Shown here piece after piece: positions 1 through 8,454 of a stretch of 64,000 bases of DNA (positions are counted from its first letter, which is position 1; the number at the start of each line of letters is the position of its first letter). The notes below the pieces were generated by a model. It was not told the DNA's origin. It saw only the letters and a list, made by a program, of their open reading frames with translations, and ran no database searches. Position numbers and translations under genes: made by a program. The stretch comes from JAXLQL01 sp046331625 (GTDB lineage Bacteria > Acidobacteriota > Terriglobia > Bryobacterales > Bryobacteraceae), in the NCBI GenBank assembly GCA_046331625.1, contig JAXLQL010000005.1, positions 401,039 through 465,038 on the forward strand, in the 5' to 3' direction.

Positions 1-535
1 CGAGGTGCTCGATCCAGTAGCGCCCTCGAGCCGCGTACACCACCCACAAAGCGAGCGAGAACGCCACCGCCATCACGATCACCAGCGACTTGGAAGCAAC
101 CGCCGAGGCGTGATCGAACTTCTCAGTAAACTCTTCGTGGGCAATGTGCTTGGCCTCGATCCGGCGCTCGACCATCGACTGCTGCCACGGGCTCGAATAC
201 ACACGCAGGGGCGGACTGAACAGCACCAGTCCAGTCGCGCTCTGCACGAGATAGAAGACCAGGCTCGCCCAGAAGAACACGAGGAACGGCGAGACGAACG
301 GCTTCCGCTCACCGCGAAAGTAGCTGGCTGTGAGCGAACCGGGCCGGCCGGCAAGCATGCCGAGCGTGCGCGGGATTTTCGAGTCGAGATGGAACCACGT
401 CTCGAAGGCGTGCTCGAAAACATGATGGAACGAATACGTGTGATCGGGCTTGGCCTCGCCGCAGTGCGAACAGTAGTGGTCCTTCGCCTGACTGCCGCAG
501 GTGACGCAGGTCCAGGCGGTTTCGGCGGATGCCAT
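1..535 (-). CDS. DUF3667-like zinc-ribbon membrane protein (3' end cut by window edge)
   Basis: Open minus-strand frame from an ATG at 533-535 with no stop before the window edge, so only about 178 N-terminal residues are visible. The N-terminus carries two CxxC pairs (CVTC and CSHC), a likely zinc ribbon, followed by a conserved-looking HVFEHAF and a hydrophobic segment around residues 78-100; a second hydrophobic segment begins near residue 150. This layout fits the DUF3667 family, whose function is unknown. It starts 12 bp after the stop of the fumarylacetoacetate-hydrolase-type gene and is probably co-transcribed with it. Confidence 0.75.
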   Translation of the reverse strand, partial: MASAETAWTCVTCGSQAKDHYCSHCGEAKPDHTYSFHHVFEHAFETWFHLDSKIPRTLGMLAGRPGSLTASYFRGERKPFVSPFLVFFWASLVFYLVQSATGLVLFSPPLRVYSSPWQQSMVERRIEAKHIAHEEFTEKFDHASAVASKSLVIVMAVAFSLALWVVYAARGRYWIEHL

Positions 536-547
536 TGCGAGATTCGG

Positions 548-1324
548 CTAGGCCGCGGCCACGGGGTTGCGGAGCAAACCGATGCCCTCGATCTCGACTT
601 CGACCACATCGCCCGCCTTCAGCTTCTGCGTGGTTCCGGGGGTTCCGGTGAAGACGAGGTCACCCGGCTGCAGCGTTACGTTCTGGCTGATGTAGCTGAC
701 GATCTCGGCGGGGCCAAACAACAAATCAGATGTATATTGTTTTTGGACCACTTCGCCATTGACGCGAGTCTGGAGCAGCGCTTTTCCATAGTCGATGCCG
801 GTGACCACGGCGGGTCCGCAGGGGCCGAACGTGTCGGAACCCTTGGCGCGCCACCACTGGAGGTCTTTCTCGGGTCCGTTCTGCCAGTCGCGTTCGCTGA
901 CGTCGTTGCCACAGGTGACGCCGAAAATATACTGGGGCGCGTCTTCCACGGAGACCTTCGACGCGGTCTTGCCGATCACGAGCACGAGTTCGCCTTCGTA
1001 GTGAACATTGTTCGAGTTGGCCGGCAGCACGATGGGATCGCCCGGATTCTGCACGCAGGTGACTGGCTTGTAGAAGACTTCTGGCTGCTTGGGAGCTGAC
1101 CGGGTTCCGAGATGGCTCTTGTAGTTGAGCCCGATGGCGAAAATCTTCGGCGGAGCCGCGGGCGCCAGCAGCTTCACGCTCGAAAGCTTGACGGGCGAGC
1201 CTTCGGCGGCGTGCTTGCCGAAGAGGTTTCCTTTGATCCTGCGGACCTTGTCTCCGCTCAGCAGTCCCCACGCGGGACCACCGGCTTTCCCTTTGAAGCG
1301 GACATAACGTTTTTCAGTAGGCAT
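548..1324 (-). CDS. Fumarylacetoacetate hydrolase family protein
   Basis: 258 residues with the FAH fold signatures: an N-terminal small domain, then IFAIGLNYKSHLG, the metal-binding HYEGELVLVIGK, GVTCGNDVSERDWQ, KGSDTFGPCGP and the C-terminal LQPGDLVFTGTPGTT. Family members hydrolyse or decarboxylate acylpyruvate-type and 2-keto acids using a divalent metal; the E-x-E in HYEGEL supplies ligands. No signal peptide is seen, so it should be cytosolic. The substrate cannot be read from sequence. It heads a probable two-gene unit with the DUF3667-like gene; the 110-bp upstream gap holds a copy of the dispersed palindrome family. Confidence 0.9.
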   Translation of the reverse strand: MPTEKRYVRFKGKAGGPAWGLLSGDKVRRIKGNLFGKHAAEGSPVKLSSVKLLAPAAPPKIFAIGLNYKSHLGTRSAPKQPEVFYKPVTCVQNPGDPIVLPANSNNVHYEGELVLVIGKTASKVSVEDAPQYIFGVTCGNDVSERDWQNGPEKDLQWWRAKGSDTFGPCGPAVVTGIDYGKALLQTRVNGEVVQKQYTSDLLFGPAEIVSYISQNVTLQPGDLVFTGTPGTTQKLKAGDVVEVEIEGIGLLRNPVAAA

Positions 1325-1368
1325 TCCATCCAGACTACACCGACATGGGCAAGGCGCGCAGCAAGGGA

Positions 1369-1418
1369 GCGGGGCTAAAGTCCCGCGCTGGCCGTAGCCT
1401 GGCGAAAGCCCGCTCTAC
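1369..1418. repeat. Dispersed double-hairpin palindrome, copy A (variant)
   Basis: Reads GCGGGGCTAAAGTCCCGC at 1369-1386, then a second stem-forming block at 1394-1418 whose ends are GTAG and CTAC. In the opposite orientation it matches the order seen in the other copies: a GGGCTTT...GCC hairpin followed by GCGGGACTTTAGCCCCGC. It lies between the stop of the Gfo/Idh/MocA gene and the start of the FAH-family gene, so it would be transcribed between two minus-strand genes. Confidence 0.7.
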
Positions 1419-1434
1419 GCGGCACCGCTGGGCG

Positions 1435-2469
1435 CTATGTCCACATGCCCGAAGCGCGCAACAGAGCCTCTTGGACATCGAGATCCTGATCGAGCGTGAC
1501 CGAGAGCGACTCGCCGGAACGCACGCATCCGGCGAGTTCGGCGAAGTCTCCCGTGTAGCGCTCGAACTTTGCCAGCGGCACTTCGTGCCGGCCGGACGGA
1601 TAAGGTCCAGCGGCCTTGACGAGATCGAACTCGAGACGCGGCGGGCCCTCGATCGGGCGCAGCACGGCAGTTCCGTTCGAGCCTTCGACTTCGAACATGC
1701 GATGCGCGCCGCCGTTGTTCTGGAGCAAGGTCGAGGTGATCACGCCCATGGCGCCGGGCCAATCGAAGATGGCGGCGGTATTGTCGGCAAGATTGTCGTT
1801 GTAGCGGCCGTGATGGCGCAGGTGGGAACTGACACGATGTGGGCGGCCCATGAGGCGCACCATCGGATCGATGAGGTGACAGCCTTGTTCGAACATCTGG
1901 CCGCCGGAAAAGAGCGCCCATTCCCAGCGGCGATCGGTGATCAGGGTGTTCATCATGCCGCGGACAAGGAAGATGTCTCCAAGCCATCCCTTGCGTCCGG
2001 CTTCGATGATCGCGTTCATGCCGGGATGATGCCGCCACATGTAGCCGATCTGCACCATCAGCTTCTTGTCGCGAGCCGCGCGCACGATTTTGCGCAGACC
2101 TTCGGGATTGTCCGACGGGGGCTTTTCGAGGTGGAGGTGCTTGCCGGCTTCGAGCGCCATGAGCGCGAGTTCTTCGTGCGGCTTCACTTCGCTTTCGATG
2201 GCTACCACCGGGATCGAGCGATCCTCGAGAATCTTGTCGCGCTCGAGCAGAGTGACGCCCTTGGCCTTGTACTCGGCGGCGGCCTTGGGGTCGCGCTCCC
2301 ACACGCCCGCCAATTCCCAGTCAGGCGAATCCTTGCAAATCCGGACCTTGTCGGGCCCGTGGGAATGGCTGGCGCCGAGGAAAGCGATGCGGATGCGATT
2401 TTGCGCGGTCACGGTGGCGGCGGCAGCCGCGGCCACCAGAGCGCGCCGTGTGAGCGAGGGTTCAGACAT
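1435..2469 (-). CDS. Gfo/Idh/MocA family oxidoreductase with Tat-like leader
   Basis: 344 residues. The N-terminus has a twin-arginine-like TRR followed by an alanine-rich stretch (SLTRRALVAAAAAATV), so export is likely. A Rossmann-type IRIAFLGASHSHG follows (the GxGxxG is degenerate), then the family hallmark HLEKPPSDNPEG, where the EKP lysine is catalytic in characterised relatives. These enzymes oxidise or reduce sugars and sugar derivatives with NAD(P). The start lies only 20 bp from the divergent nucleoside hydrolase start. Substrate unknown. Confidence 0.88.
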   Translation of the reverse strand: MSEPSLTRRALVAAAAAATVTAQNRIRIAFLGASHSHGPDKVRICKDSPDWELAGVWERDPKAAAEYKAKGVTLLERDKILEDRSIPVVAIESEVKPHEELALMALEAGKHLHLEKPPSDNPEGLRKIVRAARDKKLMVQIGYMWRHHPGMNAIIEAGRKGWLGDIFLVRGMMNTLITDRRWEWALFSGGQMFEQGCHLIDPMVRLMGRPHRVSSHLRHHGRYNDNLADNTAAIFDWPGAMGVITSTLLQNNGGAHRMFEVEGSNGTAVLRPIEGPPRLEFDLVKAAGPYPSGRHEVPLAKFERYTGDFAELAGCVRSGESLSVTLDQDLDVQEALLRASGMWT

Positions 2470-2489
2470 GCGGGTTTATCATACAAGAA

Positions 2490-3449
2490 ATGCGAATTCT
2501 GTTTTTGATGGGCGCGCTGGCGCTCGGGTGCGCGGCCGAGCCTGTGCGGTTGATCTTCGACACCGACATGGGCAATGACATCGACGACGCGTTGGCGCTC
2601 GGTGTGATTCACGCGCTCGAAAGCCGCGGCGAGGCGAAGCTTCTGGCGGTGACGCTGACAAAGGACAATCCGTATGCCGGTCCGTTCTGCGACCTGGTGA
2701 ATCATTTCTACGGGCGTGGCCATGTGCCGGTGGGCGTGGTGAGGAATGGGCCCACACCGAAGGACAGCGACATGATCAAAGTCCCGGTGGAGCGCAAGAC
2801 TGCGGATGGACGCTATGTGTATCCGCGTTCGCTGTGGAACTACAAAGATGCGCCGGACGCGACGGCATTGATCCGGCAGGTGCTCGAAGGGCAGCCCGAT
2901 GGATCTGTGGTGATCGTACAGGTGGGCTTCAGCACGAATCTGGCGCGGCTGCTCGATGCACCGGGCGGGCGCGAGTTCGCGGCGCGCAAGGTGCGGTTGC
3001 TGAGTGCGATGGCGGGCGACTTCGCGACGGATCGGCCAGAGTACAACGTGAAGACCGACATACCGTCGGCCACGAAGGTTTTTCACGAGTGGCCGGGCGC
3101 GGTGGTAGCGAGCGGATTCGAGATCGGAAAGGCGATTTTGTATCCGGCCAAGAGCATCGAGAACGACTTCGGTTGGGTTGCGAATCATCCGATAGCGGAG
3201 GCGTATCGGCACTACCAGAAGTTTCCCTATGACCGGCCGTCTTGGGATTTGACGGCGGTGTTGTATGCGGTGCGGCCGGGTCGCGGGTATTTCGGGCTTT
3301 CGCCAGCAGGAGCGATCCGGGTGGACGCGCAGGGGAGGACGACGTTCGAATCCAAGCCCGGGGGCCAGCACCGGTATTTGATCGTGGATGAAGCGCAGAA
3401 GGCGAAGACGCTCGAAGCGTTGATTCAGTTGGCGAGCCAGCCGCGCTGA
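2490..3449 (+). CDS. Inosine/uridine-preferring nucleoside hydrolase family protein
   Basis: 319 residues with a short hydrophobic leader (ILFLMGALALGCAAEP; the Cys at about position 14 could be a lipobox, LALGC). The IUNH calcium-binding signature is clear in LIFDTDMGNDIDDALAL, and the mid-protein block RPEYNVKTDIPSA matches the family's second conserved region. Members cleave the N-glycosidic bond of nucleosides; an exported form would scavenge nucleosides outside the cytoplasm. It diverges from the Gfo/Idh/MocA gene. About 288 bp without a gene follow before the TetR gene. Confidence 0.9.
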   Translation: MRILFLMGALALGCAAEPVRLIFDTDMGNDIDDALALGVIHALESRGEAKLLAVTLTKDNPYAGPFCDLVNHFYGRGHVPVGVVRNGPTPKDSDMIKVPVERKTADGRYVYPRSLWNYKDAPDATALIRQVLEGQPDGSVVIVQVGFSTNLARLLDAPGGREFAARKVRLLSAMAGDFATDRPEYNVKTDIPSATKVFHEWPGAVVASGFEIGKAILYPAKSIENDFGWVANHPIAEAYRHYQKFPYDRPSWDLTAVLYAVRPGRGYFGLSPAGAIRVDAQGRTTFESKPGGQHRYLIVDEAQKAKTLEALIQLASQPR

Positions 3450-3696
3450 AAACGCAAATCCGACACTGTTCGTGGAGTTCGAATCGGGTCGAGGGTCAGT
3501 TGTCAGAGCGCGTGTGTATCGGGTCCAGGCCCCCAGACCAGACCGGCGCTTCATGCATGGGTTTCACAAGGGCGCGGGAGCAGCAAAGCCGCGCCAGGCC
3601 ACCGTGTTTCGACGTGACGGCACCGCTTTTGCTTGCGCGCAACCGGTCATCACTCGCCGAATTCCACGCTTGTCGCGACTGGAGCGGATCGGAGTC

Positions 3697-3738
3697 TAGC
3701 TTAGCTAAGCTAAGCTAGGGTCGGCATTCGTAACGAAT
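3697..3738. repeat. Two adjacent palindromes between convergent genes
   Basis: TAGCTTAGCTAAGCTA (3697-3712) is a perfect 16-bp palindrome made of AGCT/TTAGC units; ATTCGTAACGAAT (3726-3738) is a perfect palindrome around a central A. They lie in the 288-bp gap between the 3' ends of the nucleoside hydrolase and the TetR gene. No T-run follows, so an ordinary terminator is not shown; they could be a bidirectional stop or a protein-binding site. The rest of the gap shows nothing recognisable. Confidence 0.35.
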
Positions 3739-4319
3739 CACAGTCGCAGATGCGCCGCGATCATCCGCGGAGTCAGTTTCCGGAAGGGCTCGGGCGAGTC
3801 AAAGAACAGCTTCGTGAACGCGTGAAAGAAACACCCCGCCAACAGGCCGCGCGCGGCCATTTCACAATCGACGGCGGCATCGACGCGGCCCAGCTCTTGC
3901 TCCGCGCGCAGGTATCGCTGCAGGCGGGCGATGCCGCGAGCCGGCCCCTTCTTGCTCTCGAGGAATTTGTTCCGGTAGGCAGCAAGCAACTCGGGTTCCG
4001 CGAACAAAGCGGCCATCACCGGCAGAACCTGCTCCTGGTATTGGAACAGCGCATCGAGGGCCCGCTTCAGGTTGCGCTCGGGCGTGGAGCGGCCAACCTG
4101 CTGGTCGAGTTCGCTCAGTGCGCCCACCATCCCCGGTAGCCGCTCTTCGAGCACGGCCAGTAGCAATTCCGCGCGGCCCGGGAAGTGGACGTAGATCGCG
4201 CCCTCGGAGCAACCCACGGCTTCGGCGATGGCGCGGGTTGTGACGTGACTCAAGCCCTTGCTTCGAGCCAGATCCCCGGTAGCGGCGATGATAGCGTCCC
4301 TACGGTTCGCCCTTTTCAT
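3738..4319 (-). CDS. TetR/AcrR family transcriptional regulator
   Basis: About 193 residues from the ATG at 4317-4319 (an in-frame ATG at 4338-4340 would add MPHWVLT; the inner start matches the usual family N-terminus MKR...RDAIIAATGDL). The N-terminal helix-turn-helix reads VTTRAIAEAVGCSEGAIYVH, typical of TetR. The C-terminal ligand-binding domain is diverse and gives no ligand. It is divergent from a small membrane protein, and a TetR-style inverted repeat covers that gene's start, so autoregulation and repression of the neighbour are likely. Confidence 0.9.
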   Translation of the reverse strand: MKRANRRDAIIAATGDLARSKGLSHVTTRAIAEAVGCSEGAIYVHFPGRAELLLAVLEERLPGMVGALSELDQQVGRSTPERNLKRALDALFQYQEQVLPVMAALFAEPELLAAYRNKFLESKKGPARGIARLQRYLRAEQELGRVDAAVDCEMAARGLLAGCFFHAFTKLFFDSPEPFRKLTPRMIAAHLRL

Positions 4320-4359
4320 GGTCAGCACCCAGTGTGGCACGCTGTGGTAAGTTCAATAT

Positions 4360-4800
4360 ATGAGTGAGCGTTTACTCAGCTCTCGAAACTCGATCGCGCG
4401 CGGATGGATCACGTTGCTGCTTGCGGGCTCCACGGTGGCATCGTTCCTTCTCGACTGGAGCCCCAATCACCTTCTCAATCCGGCCTGGCATCCCCATGCC
4501 CGTTTTCATGGCGGCCTGCTGCTGTTCTTTCTGGCCGGGACATCCGCCTCGCTGTTGTGGCTGATCTGGCGCCGGCCGGGCGAGTCCTCTGCCGCCATCC
4601 GCGCCGCTGCAGGCGTGATGATGGCCTATTGGTCTCCGCTGCTTTTCGTCCCGTTGGTGTTGCCGGGCTCGAGTTGGTGGGCCGGAACGCCAGGAGAGGA
4701 ACCACGCTGGGGCGGACAAGTCGTCTACCCGAACCTCGTGGTAGCGGGCCTCATGATCGTGGCCTCGCTGGCTGCGTGGTGGCTATGCGATTCCGAATAG
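4360..4800 (+). CDS. Small four-helix membrane protein under TetR control (possibly DUF6640-like)
   Basis: 146 residues with four hydrophobic segments at roughly 17-33, 48-68, 82-101 and 122-141. Between helices 1 and 2 is an NPAWHPHARFHGG region that keeps three His residues near the membrane, possibly binding a metal or cofactor; I only tentatively liken this to DUF6640-type proteins. There are no cysteines outside the C-terminal end. The ATG overlaps the predicted TetR operator. Function unknown; regulation by the divergent TetR protein is the main clue and suggests response to a small molecule. Confidence 0.75.
   Translation: MSERLLSSRNSIARGWITLLLAGSTVASFLLDWSPNHLLNPAWHPHARFHGGLLLFFLAGTSASLLWLIWRRPGESSAAIRAAAGVMMAYWSPLLFVPLVLPGSSWWAGTPGEEPRWGGQVVYPNLVVAGLMIVASLAAWWLCDSE
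4361..4378. promoter_or_regulatory. Putative TetR operator
   Basis: TGAGTGAGCGTTTACTCA is an inverted repeat with arms TGAGTGA and TTACTCA (6 of 7 positions complementary) around a 4-bp centre. This resembles operators of TetR/AcrR regulators. It lies 42 bp from the regulator's start codon and overlaps the first codons of the divergent membrane-protein gene, a position suited to repression of that gene and autorepression. Confidence 0.5.
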
Positions 4801-4895
4801 CCACCCCCTCCTCCTGGCCGTGCTGACTGCGAATATCGTCTCGCCGGCGTAAAGCCAACGGCCGCTGAGGCGGCCCCATCCGCGAACCATGCGGC

Positions 4896-6065
4896 TCAGC
4901 CCGCCGCAACATGAACCCGCCGCGCCATCTCGGGGGCCAGTTCCTGAATCAGCTTCCAACCACTGTCACCGTTGGTGAGGATCACGTAAGCGGACTTCCT
5001 GACCGGCGACATTTCCGCAAGCGAGTGAAAACCGCTCTGGTCGCCGCCATGACTGACGAGAACGCCGAACTTCTCCGTCTTCGCCACTTTCCATCCCAGC
5101 GCCCAGGAGATCGAATACCCGGGTCCATCTTCCACTTTGATTTGGGGCGCAAGCATCTCGGCGATGGTCGCCGGGCGAAGATGGAAGGCGTCCCCGGGCC
5201 GGGGAGTCAAGATTGCGATGAGGAACTTCGCGTAGTCCACGGCGGTGGTCAGGAGCCCTCCCATCGAGCCGTATCGTGCAACGCCAGCCGCATCGTAGCG
5301 GCGGACGCTCAACGCTTCTCCTCGCTCGTCATGAGGCCGCGCAACGTACCCTGCGAAGCGGTCGGAGGAGACGTAACCCGACATCGACATCCCCAGCGGA
5401 CCGAGCACATGCGCCTTCATATAGGAATCGAAATCAGTGGCGCACACTCTGAGGTCCATTTCGTAGCTTCCGCATGGGGACGCGAATTCGTGCCCCGTCA
5501 ATCTGGTCATTACCGCTTGCAGGTACGCGTATCCTTCGCCCGAGTATTGCCACTTGTCGCCGGGCTTGAAATGGATCGCGAGGGGATGCTCCCGCGAGCG
5601 AATGTCCTGGAATCCGCTCGTATGCGACAAGACGTGGCGCGCGGTGATCAAGTCGAGCCTCGGATCTCCGTCGAGAAACCGTTCCGGCGAGTACGAGGTG
5701 AGTGTCGTATCCAGGTTCAGAATTCCACGCTCGTGAAGCTTCATCACGGCGTAGGCGAACACAGGCTTGCTCATTGACGCCGCCTCGAAGATCGTGCTGG
5801 TGCTCACTGGGATGTTGGAGGAACGGTCCTGAAGGCCGAGGCCTCTCGCCCACGCCAGTTGCCCGTTTCGTACGACGGCCAAAGAAACCCCAGGCACGGA
5901 GTGCCTGGCGCAGGAGTCGAGCACGCGCTTTTCCACTTCGGGTGCCCATTGCGGCCGGACCTTGTCGAACGCCACCGGCGGCGGCCGGCGCGCACAGGCG
6001 CCCAGCGCGAGTAGCGGCCCCGCCAAGCACCGCCGCAGGAGATCCCTGCGAGCATTCGAAATCAT
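4896..6065 (-). CDS. Beta-lactamase-family serine hydrolase, lipoprotein-like
   Basis: 389 residues. The N-terminus (RRDLLRRCLAGPLLALGAC) has a lipobox-like LGAC, so the protein is probably a membrane-anchored lipoprotein. The class C/PBP4*-type motifs are present: SMSK (SxxK nucleophile), YSGEGY in the place of YxN and SHGGDQSG as the HxG/KTG box. Such enzymes are esterases, D-aminopeptidases or beta-lactamases; YSG instead of YSN suggests a non-lactamase hydrolase. A Cys-containing insertion (ASPCGSYEMDLRVC) between the second and third motifs may form a disulfide. Confidence 0.88.
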   Translation of the reverse strand: MISNARRDLLRRCLAGPLLALGACARRPPPVAFDKVRPQWAPEVEKRVLDSCARHSVPGVSLAVVRNGQLAWARGLGLQDRSSNIPVSTSTIFEAASMSKPVFAYAVMKLHERGILNLDTTLTSYSPERFLDGDPRLDLITARHVLSHTSGFQDIRSREHPLAIHFKPGDKWQYSGEGYAYLQAVMTRLTGHEFASPCGSYEMDLRVCATDFDSYMKAHVLGPLGMSMSGYVSSDRFAGYVARPHDERGEALSVRRYDAAGVARYGSMGGLLTTAVDYAKFLIAILTPRPGDAFHLRPATIAEMLAPQIKVEDGPGYSISWALGWKVAKTEKFGVLVSHGGDQSGFHSLAEMSPVRKSAYVILTNGDSGWKLIQELAPEMARRVHVAAG

Positions 6066-6148
6066 TCATCCACGATAACGTTCTCACATGGGCTGCAACC
6101 CATGGCGGTGCTCCCGCGGGAACCAACCTGATTGTTAGACTGGCCGTG

Positions 6149-6679
6149 ATGGATCGGCGAGCTTGGCTCGCGGCTTCGGCAGCCGCGATATTGGAGGCGC
6201 AGCATCATGCGCGGGAAGCGGTGCGCGCGGGCAAGGCGCCCGTGTTCTTCACCAAGGCGGAGGCCGCTGACGTCGAGTCGTTGACGGCGGAAATCATTCC
6301 CACAACGGAGACTCCCGGTGCTCGGAAAGCGGGCGTCGTCCATTTCATCGACCGGGCCCTGACCACGTTTGACCGCGACAACCAGCCGGCTTACCGCGAT
6401 GGCTTGCAGGCTTGGAACGCGCGCCGCCTCGAGATGTTCGCGGGCTCGGCGAGCTTCGCCGCCCTGACCTCCGCGCAACGCGTAGCGTTCTTGCACTCCG
6501 TGGAAACGACGCCGTTCTTCTCTCTCCTGCGAAAGCACACGATGATGGGCTTTTTGGCGGATCCTGCCTATGGCGGCAATCCAGCCGGTGGCTACGCGAC
6601 CCTGCGCTTCACGCCTGCTCACGCCTACCAGCCTCCCTTCGGCTGGTATGACGCGAAGGCTAATGGCGGAGAGAACTGA
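6149..6679 (+). CDS. Gluconate 2-dehydrogenase subunit 3 family protein
   Basis: 176 residues from the ATG at 6149-6151. A short alanine-rich leader with RR (MDRRAWLAASAAA) is followed by the subunit-3 pattern: FFTKAEAADVESLTAEIIP near residue 34, a PGARKAGVVHFID block and the C-terminal GFLADPAYGGNPAGG. In characterised enzymes this small subunit carries the Tat signal and escorts the FAD-binding GMC subunit to the periplasm. The partner GMC gene begins 3 bp after the stop, as expected for that complex. Confidence 0.9.
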   Translation: MDRRAWLAASAAAILEAQHHAREAVRAGKAPVFFTKAEAADVESLTAEIIPTTETPGARKAGVVHFIDRALTTFDRDNQPAYRDGLQAWNARRLEMFAGSASFAALTSAQRVAFLHSVETTPFFSLLRKHTMMGFLADPAYGGNPAGGYATLRFTPAHAYQPPFGWYDAKANGGEN

Positions 6680-6682
6680 TTC

Positions 6683-8329
6683 GTGCCCGCGCCCTACCGC
6701 ACTCGGGACTCGGTCGACTTCCTCGTGATCGGCTCCGGCGCCGCTGGCGGCGTGGTGGCGAAGGAGTTGGCCACAGCCGGATTCGACGTGGTGGTTCTCG
6801 AGCAAGGCCCCTACCTGAAAGAGAAAGACTTCACTCACGACGAGATCAAGTTCGGCTTCCAGGGCTTTCTGGTGAATGACCCAAAGACGCAGCCGCAAAC
6901 GTTTCGCGAGACTGCGGCTGCAGTGGCCAAGCCGGAGCTGAGACTGGGCTATGGCAGGCAGGTGGGCGGCGGAACAGTCCACTACAACGCCAACTACTGG
7001 CGATTCATGCCGTTCGACTTTCGCGAGCGGTCGCTCTGGGGCGAGATATCAGGCACGGGATTCGCGGACTGGCCGATCCGCTACGACGAACTGGAACTTT
7101 ACTACACCAAGGCCGAGTATGAGATCGGTGTGTCGGGTTTGGCGGGCGCACATCCGTTCGAAGCCCCACGGTCAAAGCCGTATCCGCTGCCGCCGATGCC
7201 GGTGAAGTCGTCGGGCGTGCTGTTCGAGCGCGGAGCGCGGAAGCTGGGGTTGCATCCCTTCCCTGCTCCGGTGGCAATCATTTCGCGGAACTACAAGGGT
7301 CGCCTTGCATGCCAGCACTGCGGATACTGCCCGCGGTTCGGGTGCGAGTTCGGTTCGAAGTCGAGTTCGCTCGCGACGGTGATCCGGATGGCCGAGCGGA
7401 CTCGCCGCTGCGAAGTGCGATCTGGGTGCTACGTGAGCCGGATCGAGACAAACGCCGCTGGTCGAGTGACTGGAGCGGCCTACTTCGACCCAGCGCGGAA
7501 GGAGCAGTTTCAGCGCGCGAAAGCAGTGGTGGTTTGCGCGAATGGAGCGGAGACGCCGCGGCTGTTGCTGCTATCGGCGTCGGGCCGGTTTCCGCACGGC
7601 CTGGCGAACTCGTCAGGGTTGGTGGGCAAGTTCCTGATGTATGACTTGGGCACCGAAGCGCGAGCGTTGTTCGAGCATCCGCTGAACGAGTACAAGAGCA
7701 TCGATGTGACGCGGGTCCTGTTCGATTACTACGCGGCGGACGCCAAGCGCGGGTTCTACGGCGGCGGCGGGATCGATGCGCGGTTCGCCACGAATCCGAT
7801 CGCGCACGCGCTCTATGGACTGCCGCCGGACTTGCCGCAATGGGGCGCGGAGTGGAAGAAGGCCGCCGGCGAGTACTTCACACATTCGATGTGTTCGTTG
7901 GCACATACGACGAGCCTGCCCGTGGAGTCGAATTGCGTGGACCTGGATCCGAAGTTGAAAGACGCCTGGGGACTCCCGGCGTTGCGAGTGACGTACAAGC
8001 GGCATCCGGATGATGTGGCGACAATGCGGTTCATGCTCGCGCGGCAACGCGAGATCCTGGAAGCGGCTGGGGCGCGGCGTGTGTGGGACAGCGGGTCCGA
8101 TGATTTGAGCTACTCGGTCCACCACATGGGGACGTGCCGGATGGGCGATGATCCAGCCCGGTCTGTTGTGGACAAGTTCCATCGCACACACGATGTGAAG
8201 AATTTGTTTTTGGTGGATGGGTCGAGCTTTGTCACTTCCGGCCGGCAGCAGCCGACTGCGACGATTCAGGCTCTGGCATATCGAGCATCGGAGTACATGG
8301 TGGGGGCGGCTCGACGGGGGGAGATGTAG
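6683..8329 (+). CDS. GMC-family FAD-dependent oxidoreductase (gluconate dehydrogenase large-subunit-like)
   Basis: 548 residues, GTG start 3 bp after the small-subunit stop. The FAD-binding DFLVIGSGAAGGVVAKELA is at the N-terminus, followed by GYGRQVGGGTVHYNANYWR (the GMC signature region) and the C-terminal SYSVHHMGTCRMGDDP with catalytic His candidates; the end reads NLFLVDGSSFVTSG. CQHCGYCPRFGCEFG near residue 213 has four Cys and may hold a metal or disulfides. It has no signal of its own, in keeping with export by the small subunit. Likely a membrane-linked dehydrogenase passing electrons to cytochromes; the substrate sugar or alcohol is unknown. Confidence 0.92.
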   Translation: MPAPYRTRDSVDFLVIGSGAAGGVVAKELATAGFDVVVLEQGPYLKEKDFTHDEIKFGFQGFLVNDPKTQPQTFRETAAAVAKPELRLGYGRQVGGGTVHYNANYWRFMPFDFRERSLWGEISGTGFADWPIRYDELELYYTKAEYEIGVSGLAGAHPFEAPRSKPYPLPPMPVKSSGVLFERGARKLGLHPFPAPVAIISRNYKGRLACQHCGYCPRFGCEFGSKSSSLATVIRMAERTRRCEVRSGCYVSRIETNAAGRVTGAAYFDPARKEQFQRAKAVVVCANGAETPRLLLLSASGRFPHGLANSSGLVGKFLMYDLGTEARALFEHPLNEYKSIDVTRVLFDYYAADAKRGFYGGGGIDARFATNPIAHALYGLPPDLPQWGAEWKKAAGEYFTHSMCSLAHTTSLPVESNCVDLDPKLKDAWGLPALRVTYKRHPDDVATMRFMLARQREILEAAGARRVWDSGSDDLSYSVHHMGTCRMGDDPARSVVDKFHRTHDVKNLFLVDGSSFVTSGRQQPTATIQALAYRASEYMVGAARRGEM

Positions 8330-8368
8330 TGTCGAACCGAGTCAGTCCACGTGCACTGGCGCTCGCGC

Positions 8369-8404
8369 GGCGGGCCTGAAGTACCGCGCAGGGTAAGGCC
8401 CGCC
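8369..8404. terminator. Perfect 9-bp stem between convergent genes
   Basis: GGCGGGCCT (8369-8377) pairs perfectly with AGGCCCGCC (8396-8404) over an 18-nt loop. It lies between the stop of the GMC gene (+) and the stop of the HExxH/TPR gene (-), so it could end both transcripts. No poly-T follows. The sequence also resembles the dispersed palindrome family loosely, but not enough to be counted as a copy. Confidence 0.35.
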
Positions 8405-8454
8405 CTACCGGAGACTGATCTTCGCGGCTGGAGAAGAAACGGAAGTAGTACAAG

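Noticed and set aside
1345..2508. 387-residue open frame on the plus strand
   Set aside because: It is antisense to the Gfo/Idh/MocA gene, whose family motifs are clear. High GC makes long antisense frames common here.
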